From NCBI RefSeq assembly GCF_000973085.1, contig NZ_CP011280.1, positions 336,642 through 400,641 on the forward strand: DNA of 64,000 bases. The letters run 5' to 3'. Below are positions 34,420 through 42,715 of the stretch, piece after piece. Below the pieces are notes generated by a model. It was given only the letters and a program-made list of their open reading frames with translations, was not told the DNA's origin and made no database searches. This DNA is from Sneathia vaginalis. GTDB taxonomy: Bacteria > Fusobacteriota > Fusobacteriia > Fusobacteriales > Leptotrichiaceae. The position numbers and the translations under genes were made by a program. Within the stretch, counting starts at the first letter, position 1, and each line of letters begins with the position of its first letter.

Positions 34420-35985
34420 ATGAATAAACAAGCTATATTACACATACAAGATTCAAATTATGCATACCCTAAATCGGTTGATAAATTTGTTGTAAGACTA
34501 AGAGTAGCAAGAAATGATGATATTCAAAAAGTAATTATTGAATATGGTTGTAAGTACACATTCTATGATGTGCGTTTTGAAAAAGAAATGAAGATAAAAT
34601 ACAATGATGAATTGTATTCATACTATGAAGTAGAACTAAAATTAGATGATCCAAGACTAGCATATGTGTTTAGAATTTATGACAGCTCTAATGAAATGTA
34701 CTACTATTTTGAAGAAGGATTAAGTAAGGAGTTTGATTATAAGAATAGCTTCTATAATTATTTCCAATATGCACATATAAATGAAGTTGATATAGTAGAA
34801 GAAGTTGAATGGTTTAAGAATGCAGTATTTTATCAAATATTTGTAGATAGATTTAATAGAGGTAAGAATAAGAAAGACTTTTCATATATAACTATGCAAA
34901 AGGAAGATACACCTACACCACACTCATTTTATGGTGGAGACTTAGAAGGTATATATGATAAAATTGAATATTTACACAGTATAGGAATTAATGCCATATA
35001 CCTAACTCCAATATTTAAGTCTATATCAAATCATAAATATGATATTATTGACTATGAAAAAATAGATGAACATTTTGGTAATGATGAAATATTTATTAAT
35101 CTTGTAAAAAAAGCTCATGAATATGGAATAAAGATAGTTATTGATGTTGTATTTAATCATTGTAGCAATCAACACAACTACTTTAATGATGATAAGTACT
35201 ATGACTACTTTAGAAGAACAAAAGATGGATATATGACTTTTGCAGACTGTGAATATATGCCAGAATGGAATGGAAATAACCCTAAAGTAGTAGACTACTT
35301 AATAAGTATTACAAAAAATTGGATAAGAAAATATGATATAGATGGTCTAAGATTAGACGTGGCTGATGAATTACCACATGAATTTTGGAGACGATTTAGA
35401 AAAGAAGTTAGAAATGAAAAAAATGATTGTATAATAGTTGGAGAAGACTGGCATGATTCATATACATATTTACTAGGAGATCAATTTGACAGTGCTATGA
35501 ATTATGCGTTCACTAAAGCTTGTGTAGACTATTTTGCAACACAAAAGTTAGATGAAAAGGGATTATCAGACAGACTTAATATGTTACTTATGAGATATAG
35601 GGAACAAAACAACAAGCAATGCTTTAATTTATTAGATTCACATGATAAAGAACGTTTCTATACACAGGTAGGTAAATCAAAGAATAAGCTATTAGCAGGA
35701 CTTAATTTATTAATGTTCTATCAAGGTGTTCCTTGTATTTATTATGCAACTGAACAAATGATGGAAGGAGAAGGAGATCCTTACTGTAGACGTGCATTTG
35801 ATTGGGATAAGAAACCTGAACAAGAAATACTAGATATATTAAAACTTAGAAAAGAAAAAGTTTTAGTTGATGGAGATATACAAATTTATGAAAAAGATGG
35901 TAAATTGTATGTAAAAAGAACTTTAGATGATAAAACTAAAACATTAGTTATATCAAAAAATGGTGAAGAATTTAATGTAGAATAA
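34420..35985 (+). CDS. GH13 alpha-glycosidase (cyclomaltodextrinase/neopullulanase-like)
   Basis: A 521-residue cytoplasmic glycosidase without signal peptide. Residues 1-125 look like a CBM34-type beta domain, followed by a GH13 (beta/alpha)8 barrel (AVFYQIFVDRF, FYGGDLEGIYDKIEYL, DVVFNHCS). Catalytic residues: Asp313 (GLRLDVAD), Glu342 (VGEDW) and Asp409 (DSHDKER). It is likely to hydrolyse imported maltodextrins or cyclodextrins. The C-terminal beta-sandwich is short compared with typical neopullulanases of about 580 residues. It has its own promoter and shares a transcript with the small secreted protein downstream. Confidence 0.9.
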   Translation: MNKQAILHIQDSNYAYPKSVDKFVVRLRVARNDDIQKVIIEYGCKYTFYDVRFEKEMKIKYNDELYSYYEVELKLDDPRLAYVFRIYDSSNEMYYYFEEGLSKEFDYKNSFYNYFQYAHINEVDIVEEVEWFKNAVFYQIFVDRFNRGKNKKDFSYITMQKEDTPTPHSFYGGDLEGIYDKIEYLHSIGINAIYLTPIFKSISNHKYDIIDYEKIDEHFGNDEIFINLVKKAHEYGIKIVIDVVFNHCSNQHNYFNDDKYYDYFRRTKDGYMTFADCEYMPEWNGNNPKVVDYLISITKNWIRKYDIDGLRLDVADELPHEFWRRFRKEVRNEKNDCIIVGEDWHDSYTYLLGDQFDSAMNYAFTKACVDYFATQKLDEKGLSDRLNMLLMRYREQNNKQCFNLLDSHDKERFYTQVGKSKNKLLAGLNLLMFYQGVPCIYYATEQMMEGEGDPYCRRAFDWDKKPEQEILDILKLRKEKVLVDGDIQIYEKDGKLYVKRTLDDKTKTLVISKNGEEFNVE

Positions 35986-35995
35986 GGAAGGCAAT

Positions 35996-36457
35996 ATGAG
36001 AAAATATTTAATATTATTAGCACTAATATTTTCATTTTTTAGTTTCTCAAATATAGGATACAACGATTATGTTGGCTATTGGGTAGGCAGTGTTGAAAAT
36101 GAAAAGCCTGATTTTGAAATAGTTAAAGAAAATAACGAATACTATCTTGTAGAATACGCATTTGTTAGAGATAGATTAGAAAAAATTGCTGACAAATATT
36201 TACTAGCTAAAGTAAAAGACGGATTAGAAAATAAAGTAGGTACAGAAGTATATTCATTTGAAAATGCAAGAAGTGAAATACAAAAAAACTATGTTGATAT
36301 TAAAGTTGGAGAAAAAGTCCTAGCACAAATATTTGATGGTAAGAAAAACAATCCAGAGTATGTATTTTATTACAAAAAAATGGATGAAAAGAAAAGACAA
36401 AATTTTGAAAGAGAAAAAACAAAAGCAAGAATAAAATACGAATTACATACATTTTAA
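35996..36457 (+). CDS. Small exported protein of unknown function
   Basis: I do not recognise this 153-residue protein. It has a clear signal peptide (MRKYLILLALIFSFFSFS) without lipobox, so the product is probably periplasmic. The mature part is charged, with YVGYWVGSVENEKPDFEIV, which looks like a small beta-barrel start, and a Lys/Arg/Glu-rich C-terminal helix (EKKRQNFEREKTKARIKYE). It lies 10 bases after the GH13 gene with an AAGGAAGG site and ends at a terminator. A role linked to the glycosidase is not supported beyond co-transcription. Confidence 0.75.
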   Translation: MRKYLILLALIFSFFSFSNIGYNDYVGYWVGSVENEKPDFEIVKENNEYYLVEYAFVRDRLEKIADKYLLAKVKDGLENKVGTEVYSFENARSEIQKNYVDIKVGEKVLAQIFDGKKNNPEYVFYYKKMDEKKRQNFEREKTKARIKYELHTF

Positions 36458-36459
36458 TA

Positions 36460-36484
36460 TAGCACCTGTATAGGTGCTTTTATA
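36460..36484 (+). terminator. Terminator after the small exported protein
   Basis: AGCACCT (36461-36467) pairs perfectly with AGGTGCT (36472-36478) around GTAT, then TTTAT. The T-tract is short. Confidence 0.72.
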
Positions 36485-36497
36485 TTGCCATAAAATA

Positions 36498-36506
36498 TGA
36501 TATAAT
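36498..36506 (+). promoter_or_regulatory. Extended -10 promoter of the mreC operon
   Basis: TGATATAAT, 31 bases before the GTG start of mreC. It is the likely start of a long housekeeping transcript running to lolD. Confidence 0.55.
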
Positions 36507-36537
36507 CTATAATAAAAGTTGAAAGAGTGGATATATA

Positions 36538-37353
36538 GTGAATAGAAATAAAAAGATAGAAACTATAAAAAAGATTATATATATAGTTGTAATTATATCC
36601 TTTATTTTTTTAGTTAGAAAGAAAATGATATATGCATATGATTTTGTTGTAGAAAATGTGAATTTTAGATTAGTAAAGTACAAGGATAACCTATACCAAA
36701 GTGCTATTAATTTTAGAACTAAAGTTGACATGGTTTCAAATAGTGATAAGTATATAGAAAATATAAAGGACTTACAAAAAAAAGTTGAAGAAAAAGAATT
36801 TGTGGAAAATAAAGCAAGGGCATTAGAAATTGAAAACTTAAACTTAAGAAGTACACTAGAGTTAAAACAATTTTTAAATTTAGATACAATAGCATGTGAA
36901 GTTAAGTTTTCTGATATAAAAGACGATGACACCTTATACTTATCAAAGGGAAGCGATGATGGAATTAGGTTAAATCAAGTAGTAGTATATAACGGGAATA
37001 TGATAGGTAAGATAACAAAATTAGATAAGAATTGTTCAGAAGTAACCTTATTAACAAGTAAAGACTCTAAAGTTGGTGTAATAATCAATAATGAGTACTT
37101 ATGTATTTTAAGGGGTAATGGTAATGGTACATTTTCAGTTAAAAACTATAACACAGATATAGATATTAATGGTAATAATAGCTTTGAAATAAAGACCTCA
37201 GGAGTAAGTGATATAATCCCTAAGGATATAATGATAGGAAATTATTATCTAAAAAATAAAGAACAATTTAAGCAAACAAAAGAGTTAATATTTGAACCTA
37301 CATATAAGTACGCAAATATACGTATAGTATTAGTAGTTAAAGGGGTGAAATAA
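36538..37353 (+). CDS. mreC: Rod shape-determining protein MreC
   Basis: A 271-residue cell-shape protein: an N-terminal membrane anchor (about 12-30, IIYIVVIISFIFLV), a coiled coil (about 65-105, DLQKKVEEKEFVENKARALEIENLN in pieces), and a periplasmic double beta-barrel (AYLSKGSDDGI-like segment, VVVYNGNMIGKITKL, VTLLTSKDSKVGV). It organises elongasome enzymes with MreB/MreD and RodA/PBP2, none of which is in the window. The start is GTG 36538 with a weak AGAGTGG site. mreB and mreD are usually adjacent, so isolation here is notable. Confidence 0.85.
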   Translation: MNRNKKIETIKKIIYIVVIISFIFLVRKKMIYAYDFVVENVNFRLVKYKDNLYQSAINFRTKVDMVSNSDKYIENIKDLQKKVEEKEFVENKARALEIENLNLRSTLELKQFLNLDTIACEVKFSDIKDDDTLYLSKGSDDGIRLNQVVVYNGNMIGKITKLDKNCSEVTLLTSKDSKVGVIINNEYLCILRGNGNGTFSVKNYNTDIDINGNNSFEIKTSGVSDIIPKDIMIGNYYLKNKEQFKQTKELIFEPTYKYANIRIVLVVKGVK

Positions 37354-37355
37354 TA

Positions 37356-37826
37356 GTGAAAAAGTATTTAGTTTGTTTTTTAATTTCAAGTTTTACTATG
37401 GCAAATTTTTTGAATACAAGTTTTAGAGCAAAGATATTAGAAAGAAGTAATAGAACAGAAAAAGAATATGTTTTGCAGTATAAGCCAAATAATATTAAGG
37501 TAGAAGTCTTATTTCCCTCTACAAATAAAGGTGAGATATATACATATAAGCAAGGTAAAAAATACATATATTATCCTAAATTAAACCAAACTGTAGAACA
37601 AACATTATCCAATTCATCAAATGATATATTTAAATTATTAGGTGAAATGAGAGGGATTAATAAAAGTACAAGAAAAGGTAATAAGGAATATATAGTTAAA
37701 AACGGGAATATAACAAAAATTATTTGTGGTTCATTAGTAATAAATGTTACGTATATAAATAATATGCCGATAAAAATTAATATACAAGATGGTAAAGAAA
37801 AAGTTGAATATTTATGGAGTTATTAA
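37356..37826 (+). CDS. LolA-like periplasmic lipoprotein carrier
   Basis: A 156-residue exported protein: signal peptide (MKKYLVCFLISSFTMANF) and a beta-rich fold resembling LolA/LolB (NTSFRAKILERS, GEIYTYKQGKKYIYYPKLNQT, PIKINIQDGKE). LolA carries lipoproteins from the LolCDE complex to the outer membrane. Matching lolC/E- and lolD-like genes lie downstream in the same cluster, supporting the role. The start is GTG 37356 with AGGGGTG 8 bases upstream. Sequence similarity is weak, so the call rests partly on context. Confidence 0.7.
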   Translation: MKKYLVCFLISSFTMANFLNTSFRAKILERSNRTEKEYVLQYKPNNIKVEVLFPSTNKGEIYTYKQGKKYIYYPKLNQTVEQTLSNSSNDIFKLLGEMRGINKSTRKGNKEYIVKNGNITKIICGSLVINVTYINNMPIKINIQDGKEKVEYLWSY

Positions 37827-38404
37827 AAGATAATGCACTAGTATTAAGTAGAAAATACTATAATGAATCAAATATACTAGTCACTCTATTTACAAAAACT
37901 TATGGTAAAATTTCATGTATTTCATATAGGGGAAGGGTAAGCAAGAAAAAAGAACTTTATGCATTAACACCAACTAGCTATATTTATACAGAAATAGAAA
38001 AAAATGGTAGTAAAACTAGCTTAGTAGACTATAGGCTATTAAAGAATGTAGATACAAGCAAGAGCATAGGAAAAGTTGAACTTTGTCTATATATAGTATA
38101 TGTATTAGATAAAATACTTGAGTACAATCAAGAAGAAAAAGAATTGTATGAGAGAATAGAAAAAATATATGATTACATAGAAGAAGTAGATGAAAAAAAA
38201 GTTGAGTCTTTAGAGTATGTGTATAAGTTTATATCTCGTTTTTTAAAGAGAATATTGATAGATTTGGGTATATATTTTGAAGGTAACTTTAAAGAAACAA
38301 GAAATATTGAAGATAAAGTGTGTGAATATGAAGGATATATTAATACATATTTTAATATTGATTTAGATTATAGGAAAATAATAACAAGGAGAGTATATAA
38401 ATGA
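37814..38404 (+). CDS. recO: DNA repair protein RecO
   Basis: A 196-residue recombination mediator that with RecR loads RecA onto SSB-coated DNA. Seen: the N-terminal OB fold (ALVLSRKYYNESNILVTLFT in pieces, YGKISCISYRGRVSKKKELYALTP) and a helical middle. It is shorter than typical RecO (about 240), with the C-terminal zinc-finger region missing or reduced; only one Cys (VCEYEGY) remains there. It overlaps the LolA-like gene by 13 bases and the EIIA gene by 4. Confidence 0.85.
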   Translation: MELLKDNALVLSRKYYNESNILVTLFTKTYGKISCISYRGRVSKKKELYALTPTSYIYTEIEKNGSKTSLVDYRLLKNVDTSKSIGKVELCLYIVYVLDKILEYNQEEKELYERIEKIYDYIEEVDEKKVESLEYVYKFISRFLKRILIDLGIYFEGNFKETRNIEDKVCEYEGYINTYFNIDLDYRKIITRRVYK

Positions 38405-38862
38405 AAAAGATTACAGATTATTTAAAGGTTGAAACAGTTAATTTGAACTTAGAAGCAAAAGATAAAAAAGCAGTTCTAAAAGAACTATTTGAACAACTTC
38501 AAAATAGTAGCGAAATAACAGATAAGTCTAAATGTTATGAAGATCTATTAGAAAGAGAAAAGTTAGGAAGTACAGGTATAGGTGAAGGATTTGCAATACC
38601 ACATGCTAAGTCAGATTTTGTAAAAGAATTAATAATGACAGTAGGTATTTCTAAAAATCCAATAGAATATGATGCTGTTGATGGTAAACCAGTTAATATA
38701 TTCTTTATGTTCTTATCACCAAATGAATTATCACAAGAATATTTAATTTTACTTGCAAAAATATCAAGATTTATAAGAGAACCTAATTTTAAATCTGAAT
38801 TATTAAGTGCAAAATCAAAAGAAGAAATAGCTGAAATTCTTTTATCAAAGGAAGAAGATTAG
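38401..38862 (+). CDS. Stand-alone PTS EIIA (fructose/PtsN type)
   Basis: A 153-residue EIIA-2 domain protein with phosphohistidine His68 in FAIPHAKSD. No EIIB or EIIC is adjacent; it sits among recO, nrdR and divisome genes. By family such orphans are either PtsN-like regulators (linked to potassium or nitrogen balance) or spare sugar EIIA domains. It is about as similar in layout to the FruA EIIA domain as to the second orphan at 46079. ATG 38401 overlaps the recO stop. Confidence 0.88.
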   Translation: MKKITDYLKVETVNLNLEAKDKKAVLKELFEQLQNSSEITDKSKCYEDLLEREKLGSTGIGEGFAIPHAKSDFVKELIMTVGISKNPIEYDAVDGKPVNIFFMFLSPNELSQEYLILLAKISRFIREPNFKSELLSAKSKEEIAEILLSKEED

Positions 38863-39318
38863 ATGAGATGCATTTTTTGTAAAAGTACAGATACTAGTGT
38901 AGTAGATTCTAGACTAGTTGATGATAATAGGATAAAAAGAAGAAGGGAATGTAGGGTTTGTAAAAAAAGATTTAATACTTATGAAGAAGTAGAATTTCAA
39001 CCCATAACAGTAATAAAAAAAGATAATAGTACAGCACCTTTTGATAGAAAAAAAATTTATAACGGAATAACTAGAGCTTTAGTTAAAAGAAAATATAATG
39101 CAAATGATATAAGGGATCTTGTAGCAGATATAGAAATAGAAATAAGAGAAAAATACAGTAAAGGGATAAGAAGCACTGAAATAGGAGAATTAATTTTAAA
39201 ACATTTATTAGATATAGATGAAGTTGCCTATGTTAGGTTTGCTTCTGTGTATAATAAGTTTGAAAATTTAGATAGCTTTATTGAGATTATAAACAAAATA
39301 AAAAAAGACAAGGGGTAG
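38863..39318 (+). CDS. nrdR: Transcriptional repressor NrdR
   Basis: A 151-residue repressor of ribonucleotide reductase genes. Seen: the N-terminal zinc ribbon (MRCIFCKS, RRRECRVCKKRFNTYE) and the ATP-cone domain (VIKKDNSTAPFDRKKI to VAYVRFASVYNKF), which senses ATP/dATP. The length matches the family's usual ~150. It starts directly after the EIIA stop. Its operators (NrdR boxes) were not found in this window, and no nrd gene is present. Confidence 0.96.
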   Translation: MRCIFCKSTDTSVVDSRLVDDNRIKRRRECRVCKKRFNTYEEVEFQPITVIKKDNSTAPFDRKKIYNGITRALVKRKYNANDIRDLVADIEIEIREKYSKGIRSTEIGELILKHLLDIDEVAYVRFASVYNKFENLDSFIEIINKIKKDKG

Positions 39319-39321
39319 AAA

Positions 39322-39630
39322 ATGAAAAGAAAGGATAGAATAATTCTTTTAATTTTATTTGTATTGTTTTTTGCAATATTTTTGCTACTTCCAATAATAA
39401 GAAGACAAGTTTTAATAGCTAACGAAAAATCAAAAACAAAAGTTCTTGAAAAGCAAATTGAAGAACAAAAGAAGATAAAAGAAGGTTTAGAAAAAGAAAT
39501 TAAAGATTCTGGAAATTCTGAAAATATTGAAAAAATTGCAAGAGATCAATTGAATATGTCTAATGATAAAGAAAGAGTCTATAAATTTGTTGATGACGAT
39601 AAAGGGGATAAAAATGGAACAAGTAAATGA
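39322..39630 (+). CDS. FtsB/DivIC-like septum formation protein
   Basis: A 102-residue single-pass membrane protein: a short cytoplasmic Lys/Arg tail, one span (about 8-27, IILLILFVLFFAIFLLLPII), then a coiled coil (about 36-65, EKQIEEQKKIKEGLEKEI) and the conserved-looking end IEKIARDQLNM, typical of the FtsB/DivIC family (ARE.L.M). It would link early and late divisome proteins. The Asp/Lys-rich tail (KFVDDDKGDKNG) overlaps the next gene's start by 17 bases. Confidence 0.8.
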   Translation: MKRKDRIILLILFVLFFAIFLLLPIIRRQVLIANEKSKTKVLEKQIEEQKKIKEGLEKEIKDSGNSENIEKIARDQLNMSNDKERVYKFVDDDKGDKNGTSK

Positions 39631-40081
39631 AATCTTAGAAAAAGTAAAAAAAGAAACAGTGGATACAAATATAAAGCATACATTTAGACTTTCATTTATG
39701 TATAGCCTAAAGGCTATAGTATTTTTAGTGATAATTATAGCACTTTTTGTTTTGAATATAGCAAAGTTTTCTAAAAAGCATATGTTACAATATGCTATAC
39801 TAGTTGTAATAGTAGTGTATATCATATACTATATATATAAATTAATAAAATACAGAATAGTAATTGATGAAAATATTTTGATATATGAAAAAAATAGAAT
39901 AAATTTAAAAGATATAGTTAAATTGCAATTTATGAGAACAAGAGTTGGTGGAAGTAAATATGATAATTGCATAGCACTTCTTACTAAAGATAAAAGATAT
40001 ATTATACGTCTTAATATGGAAAAAAAATACTTATTCATAGCATTATTGATGAAAATTACAAAATTGAAGGTTGAAGTATAA
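39614..40081 (+). CDS. Two-span membrane protein with PH-like domain, unknown function
   Basis: A 155-residue protein starting MEQVNEILEKV. ATG 39614 is chosen over the frame's 39563 start because GGGGAT lies just upstream. Two hydrophobic segments (about 35-52 and 60-78) are followed by a C-terminal beta-rich domain (YRIVIDENILIYEKNRINL, then DKRYIIRL) that looks like a bacterial PH (bPH) fold. The function is unknown. It sits between an FtsB-like gene and lolC/E and overlaps the latter by 1 base. Confidence 0.7.
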   Translation: MEQVNEILEKVKKETVDTNIKHTFRLSFMYSLKAIVFLVIIIALFVLNIAKFSKKHMLQYAILVVIVVYIIYYIYKLIKYRIVIDENILIYEKNRINLKDIVKLQFMRTRVGGSKYDNCIALLTKDKRYIIRLNMEKKYLFIALLMKITKLKVEV

Positions 40082-41226
40082 TGATAGAGTTATTTATAGC
40101 ATATAGACATATAAAGGAAAGAAAGTTTCAAACATTTATTTCAATAATATCAGTAGCATTATCATTGATAGTATTTATAGTTTCTCTAACAATATCAAAT
40201 GGATTAAAAGAAAATATGATTAATTCATTATTAACTTTGAGTCCACATATAAGTATAAAGTATACTCCCAAAGTTGAGGGAGACTATAAGCAAATCATAA
40301 AAAAAGTAAAAGAACATGGTGCAAAGACAACGGTATCTAATGTATATGTTCAAGGATTTGTTAAGTATAATGATAATAATTATATGCCTATAATTCGTGC
40401 AACAGAAATAGATAAGTTGAACTTAAATTTAGTTAAAAAAAATAAGGTAAGTGGTATAGATTATGCATATATAGGTCAAGAAATGGCAAAGGATATGCAT
40501 ATTAAGATTGGTGATGATATAAGCATAGCATCATTAAATGGTAGAGAAATTCGTGTAAAAGTTCAAGGATTCTTTAAGACTGGTTTTTTAGCTTATGATA
40601 GTAATCTTGTAATAATGCCTTTAGAAGTTGGACAAATTTTAGAGGAAACAGGAGATAATATTAATAGCTTAGATGTTAGAGTTGAACATCCTGGAGACAT
40701 AAAGAGTTTAAATGAATTGAAGCAAAAAATTAACTCAATTGATGATGATATACAGGCAACTACATGGGCAGATGAAAATGAAAACCTACTAGCTGCTGTA
40801 CACTTTGAAGAGTTTATACTAATTCTTATACTTAGTATGCTATTTTTAATTTCAAGCTTTATAGTGTCTATAATATTAAATATATTAATACGTGAAAAAA
40901 CAAGTGATATAGGTATATTAAAAGCTTGTGGATATACAAAAGGTATGATAAAAAGAATATTCATAATAGAAGGTAGTATGTTAGGAATAGGGGGTATAAT
41001 TTTATCAGCTATTCTATCACCGATAGTATTAAGAGTTATACAAATTATATCTAAAAATTATTTGATAAAAACATACTATATCTCAAATTTGATTATAAAA
41101 ATAGATATAAAAGAAGAATTATTGATATATGCCATATCATTTTTAATAATTTTACTAGCCTCATATCTACCATCTAGAAAGGCAGCAAAATTAGATGTTA
41201 CGGAGGCGATTAGATTTAATTTATGA
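40081..41226 (+). CDS. LolC/LolE-family lipoprotein-releasing permease
   Basis: A 381-residue inner-membrane protein: one N-terminal span (about 20-40), a large periplasmic domain (45-240), and three C-terminal spans with the MacB/FtsX-type end YLPSRKAAKLDVTEAIR. The N-terminus IAYRHIKERKFQTFISIIS matches LolC/LolE. With LolD it would extract lipoproteins from the inner membrane and pass them to a LolA-like carrier. Only one such permease is present, so the complex may be LolF-like (homodimeric) or have its partner elsewhere. It overlaps lolD in ATGA. Confidence 0.87.
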   Translation: MIELFIAYRHIKERKFQTFISIISVALSLIVFIVSLTISNGLKENMINSLLTLSPHISIKYTPKVEGDYKQIIKKVKEHGAKTTVSNVYVQGFVKYNDNNYMPIIRATEIDKLNLNLVKKNKVSGIDYAYIGQEMAKDMHIKIGDDISIASLNGREIRVKVQGFFKTGFLAYDSNLVIMPLEVGQILEETGDNINSLDVRVEHPGDIKSLNELKQKINSIDDDIQATTWADENENLLAAVHFEEFILILILSMLFLISSFIVSIILNILIREKTSDIGILKACGYTKGMIKRIFIIEGSMLGIGGIILSAILSPIVLRVIQIISKNYLIKTYYISNLIIKIDIKEELLIYAISFLIILLASYLPSRKAAKLDVTEAIRFNL

Positions 41227-41891
41227 ACTTATTAAAAATAGAAAATTTAACCAAAGAATACAAGACAAAGGTAGAAGATATAAAAATATTTTCTAATATA
41301 AATTTAACGATAGATAAAGGAAATCTAATATCTATACAAGGTAAATCAGGTAGTGGTAAGACAACATTATTAAACATTTTAGGACTTTTAGATACTAAAT
41401 ATGATGGCAAGGTAGAGTTTTTTAATCAGTCTTCATATAAGAGTCTTGAAAAATTAAGAGCTAAAAATATAGGGTTTGTCTTCCAATTTCACTATTTATT
41501 GCCAGAATTCACAGCACTAGAAAATGTTATGTTACCAGCATTAGCGATGAAAGAGTCTTCAAAAAATGAAATAAGAAAAAGAGCAATAGAGTTACTTAAA
41601 TTAGTTGATTTAGAAGATAGAATAAATTTTTATCCTAATGAATTATCTGGTGGACAAAAACAAAGAGTCGCTATAGCAAGAGCATTAATAAATAATCCTA
41701 GTATTGTTTTAGCAGATGAACCAACAGGGAATTTAGATGAAGAAAATAGTAAAAAAATAAATGATTTATTCATTAAATTAAATAAAGAAAATGCACAGAC
41801 AATAATATTAGTAACACATAGCCAAAATCTTGCAAATATTGCTAATAAAAAATATATATTAAAAAATAGAGAATTAGTAGTTGTAGAATAG
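41223..41891 (+). CDS. lolD: Lipoprotein-releasing ABC ATPase LolD
   Basis: A 222-residue ATPase: Walker A GKSGSGKTT, the family segment NIGFVFQFHYLLPEFTALENV in pieces (GFVFQFHYLLPEF), signature LSGGQKQR, Walker B IVLADEPTGNLD, and H-loop VTHSQ. The FQ.H.LLPEF.A.ENV pattern is typical of LolD within the MacB/FtsE group. It is cotranscribed with the LolC/E-type permease, and its ATG overlaps that stop. The hpf promoter begins inside its 3' end. Confidence 0.9.
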   Translation: MNLLKIENLTKEYKTKVEDIKIFSNINLTIDKGNLISIQGKSGSGKTTLLNILGLLDTKYDGKVEFFNQSSYKSLEKLRAKNIGFVFQFHYLLPEFTALENVMLPALAMKESSKNEIRKRAIELLKLVDLEDRINFYPNELSGGQKQRVAIARALINNPSIVLADEPTGNLDEENSKKINDLFIKLNKENAQTIILVTHSQNLANIANKKYILKNRELVVVE

Positions 41892-41909
41892 TTGAAATAG
41901 GACTATAAT
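41881..41909 (+). promoter_or_regulatory. Promoter of hpf-dps
   Basis: TTGTAG (41881-41886, inside the lolD end), a 17-base spacer, and TATAAT (41904-41909), 33 bases before hpf. Confidence 0.62.
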
Positions 41910-41942
41910 ATATTAGAAGCAATTGAAAGGAGTGTTATTATT

Positions 41943-42245
41943 ATGAATGTAATAGTAAGTGGACAACATCTAAAATTAACAGATGCTTTAAGAGAATATG
42001 CAATTATGAAATGTAAGAAGGTTTTGAAATATTGTAACAACATTACAGAAGTTAAAGTAATGCTTTCAGTTGAAAAAACTAAATCTGAGGGAGCTGTACA
42101 TCATGCAAGTGCTACAATATATGTTGCAGGTAAAACAATAAATGTAGAATGTAAAGATAAAAGTCTTTATTCAGCAATTGATGCAATGCTTGATATAATG
42201 GTTAGACAAGTAACAAAATATAAAGAAATAAAGAATAAAAAATAA
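41943..42245 (+). CDS. hpf: Ribosome hibernation factor, short form (HPF/RaiA)
   Basis: A 100-residue protein of the HPF/RaiA fold: VIVSGQHLKLTDALREYAIMK at the N-terminus (in pieces), VKVMLSVEKTKSEGA, and a DKSLYSAIDAMLDIMVRQV helix. It binds the 30S decoding region of resting ribosomes. It is the short type; the long form's C-terminal dimerisation domain is absent. Fusobacteria and Firmicutes often carry the long form, so a separate dimerisation factor would be needed for 100S particles. It is cotranscribed with a dps-like gene, both stress/stationary-phase functions. Confidence 0.92.
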   Translation: MNVIVSGQHLKLTDALREYAIMKCKKVLKYCNNITEVKVMLSVEKTKSEGAVHHASATIYVAGKTINVECKDKSLYSAIDAMLDIMVRQVTKYKEIKNKK

Positions 42246-42256
42246 TAGGGGTAAAC

Positions 42257-42685
42257 ATGGAAAGTAAATTAAATCAATTTTTAGCTGATTTATCAGTGTT
42301 AGCAAAGAAAGTGCAAAATTTTCATTGGAATATAACAGGTAGAGGATTTTTCTCTATACACGCACAATTAGATAAAATGTATGAAGATTTAAATGAAGTT
42401 GTAGATGAAGTTGCAGAAAGAATATTAGCTATAAAGGGTAGACCTTTATCTACATTAAAAAGTTATTTAGAAATCTCAAAAATAAAAGAAGGAGAAAATA
42501 AATCTATAACAATAGATGAAGCTCTAAAGACTTTAATTAGTGATTTTCAATTTATAGTTGATGAAGCTAAAGAAGTTAAAGTTTGTGCAGATAAAAACAA
42601 TGATTATGGTACATCAGCTATGATGGATGAATATATAATAAAATACGAAAAATTATTATGGATGTTAAATAGTTTTGAATATTAA
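42257..42685 (+). CDS. dps: Dps-like ferritin (DNA protection/iron storage)
   Basis: A 142-residue ferritin-like four-helix protein. Seen: the Dps ferroxidase signature KKVQNFHWNITGRGFFSIHAQ (in pieces: NFHWNITG, FSIHAQLDKMYEDL) and DEVAERILAIKGRPLST. It oxidises and stores iron and protects against peroxide. The 12-base gap from hpf and the shared promoter suggest co-induction in stationary phase. A strong terminator follows. The short N-terminus lacks a Lys-rich DNA-binding tail, so DNA binding is uncertain. Confidence 0.93.
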   Translation: MESKLNQFLADLSVLAKKVQNFHWNITGRGFFSIHAQLDKMYEDLNEVVDEVAERILAIKGRPLSTLKSYLEISKIKEGENKSITIDEALKTLISDFQFIVDEAKEVKVCADKNNDYGTSAMMDEYIIKYEKLLWMLNSFEY

Positions 42686-42715
42686 AAATAATGGGTTTAA
42701 CCCATTATTTTTTTT
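42684..42715. terminator. Bidirectional terminator between dps and the SDR gene
   Basis: AATAATGGG and CCCATTATT form a perfect stem around TTTAA, with A5 on the left and T8 on the right. The SDR gene's stop codon (minus strand, 42697-42699) lies in the loop. Confidence 0.9.
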
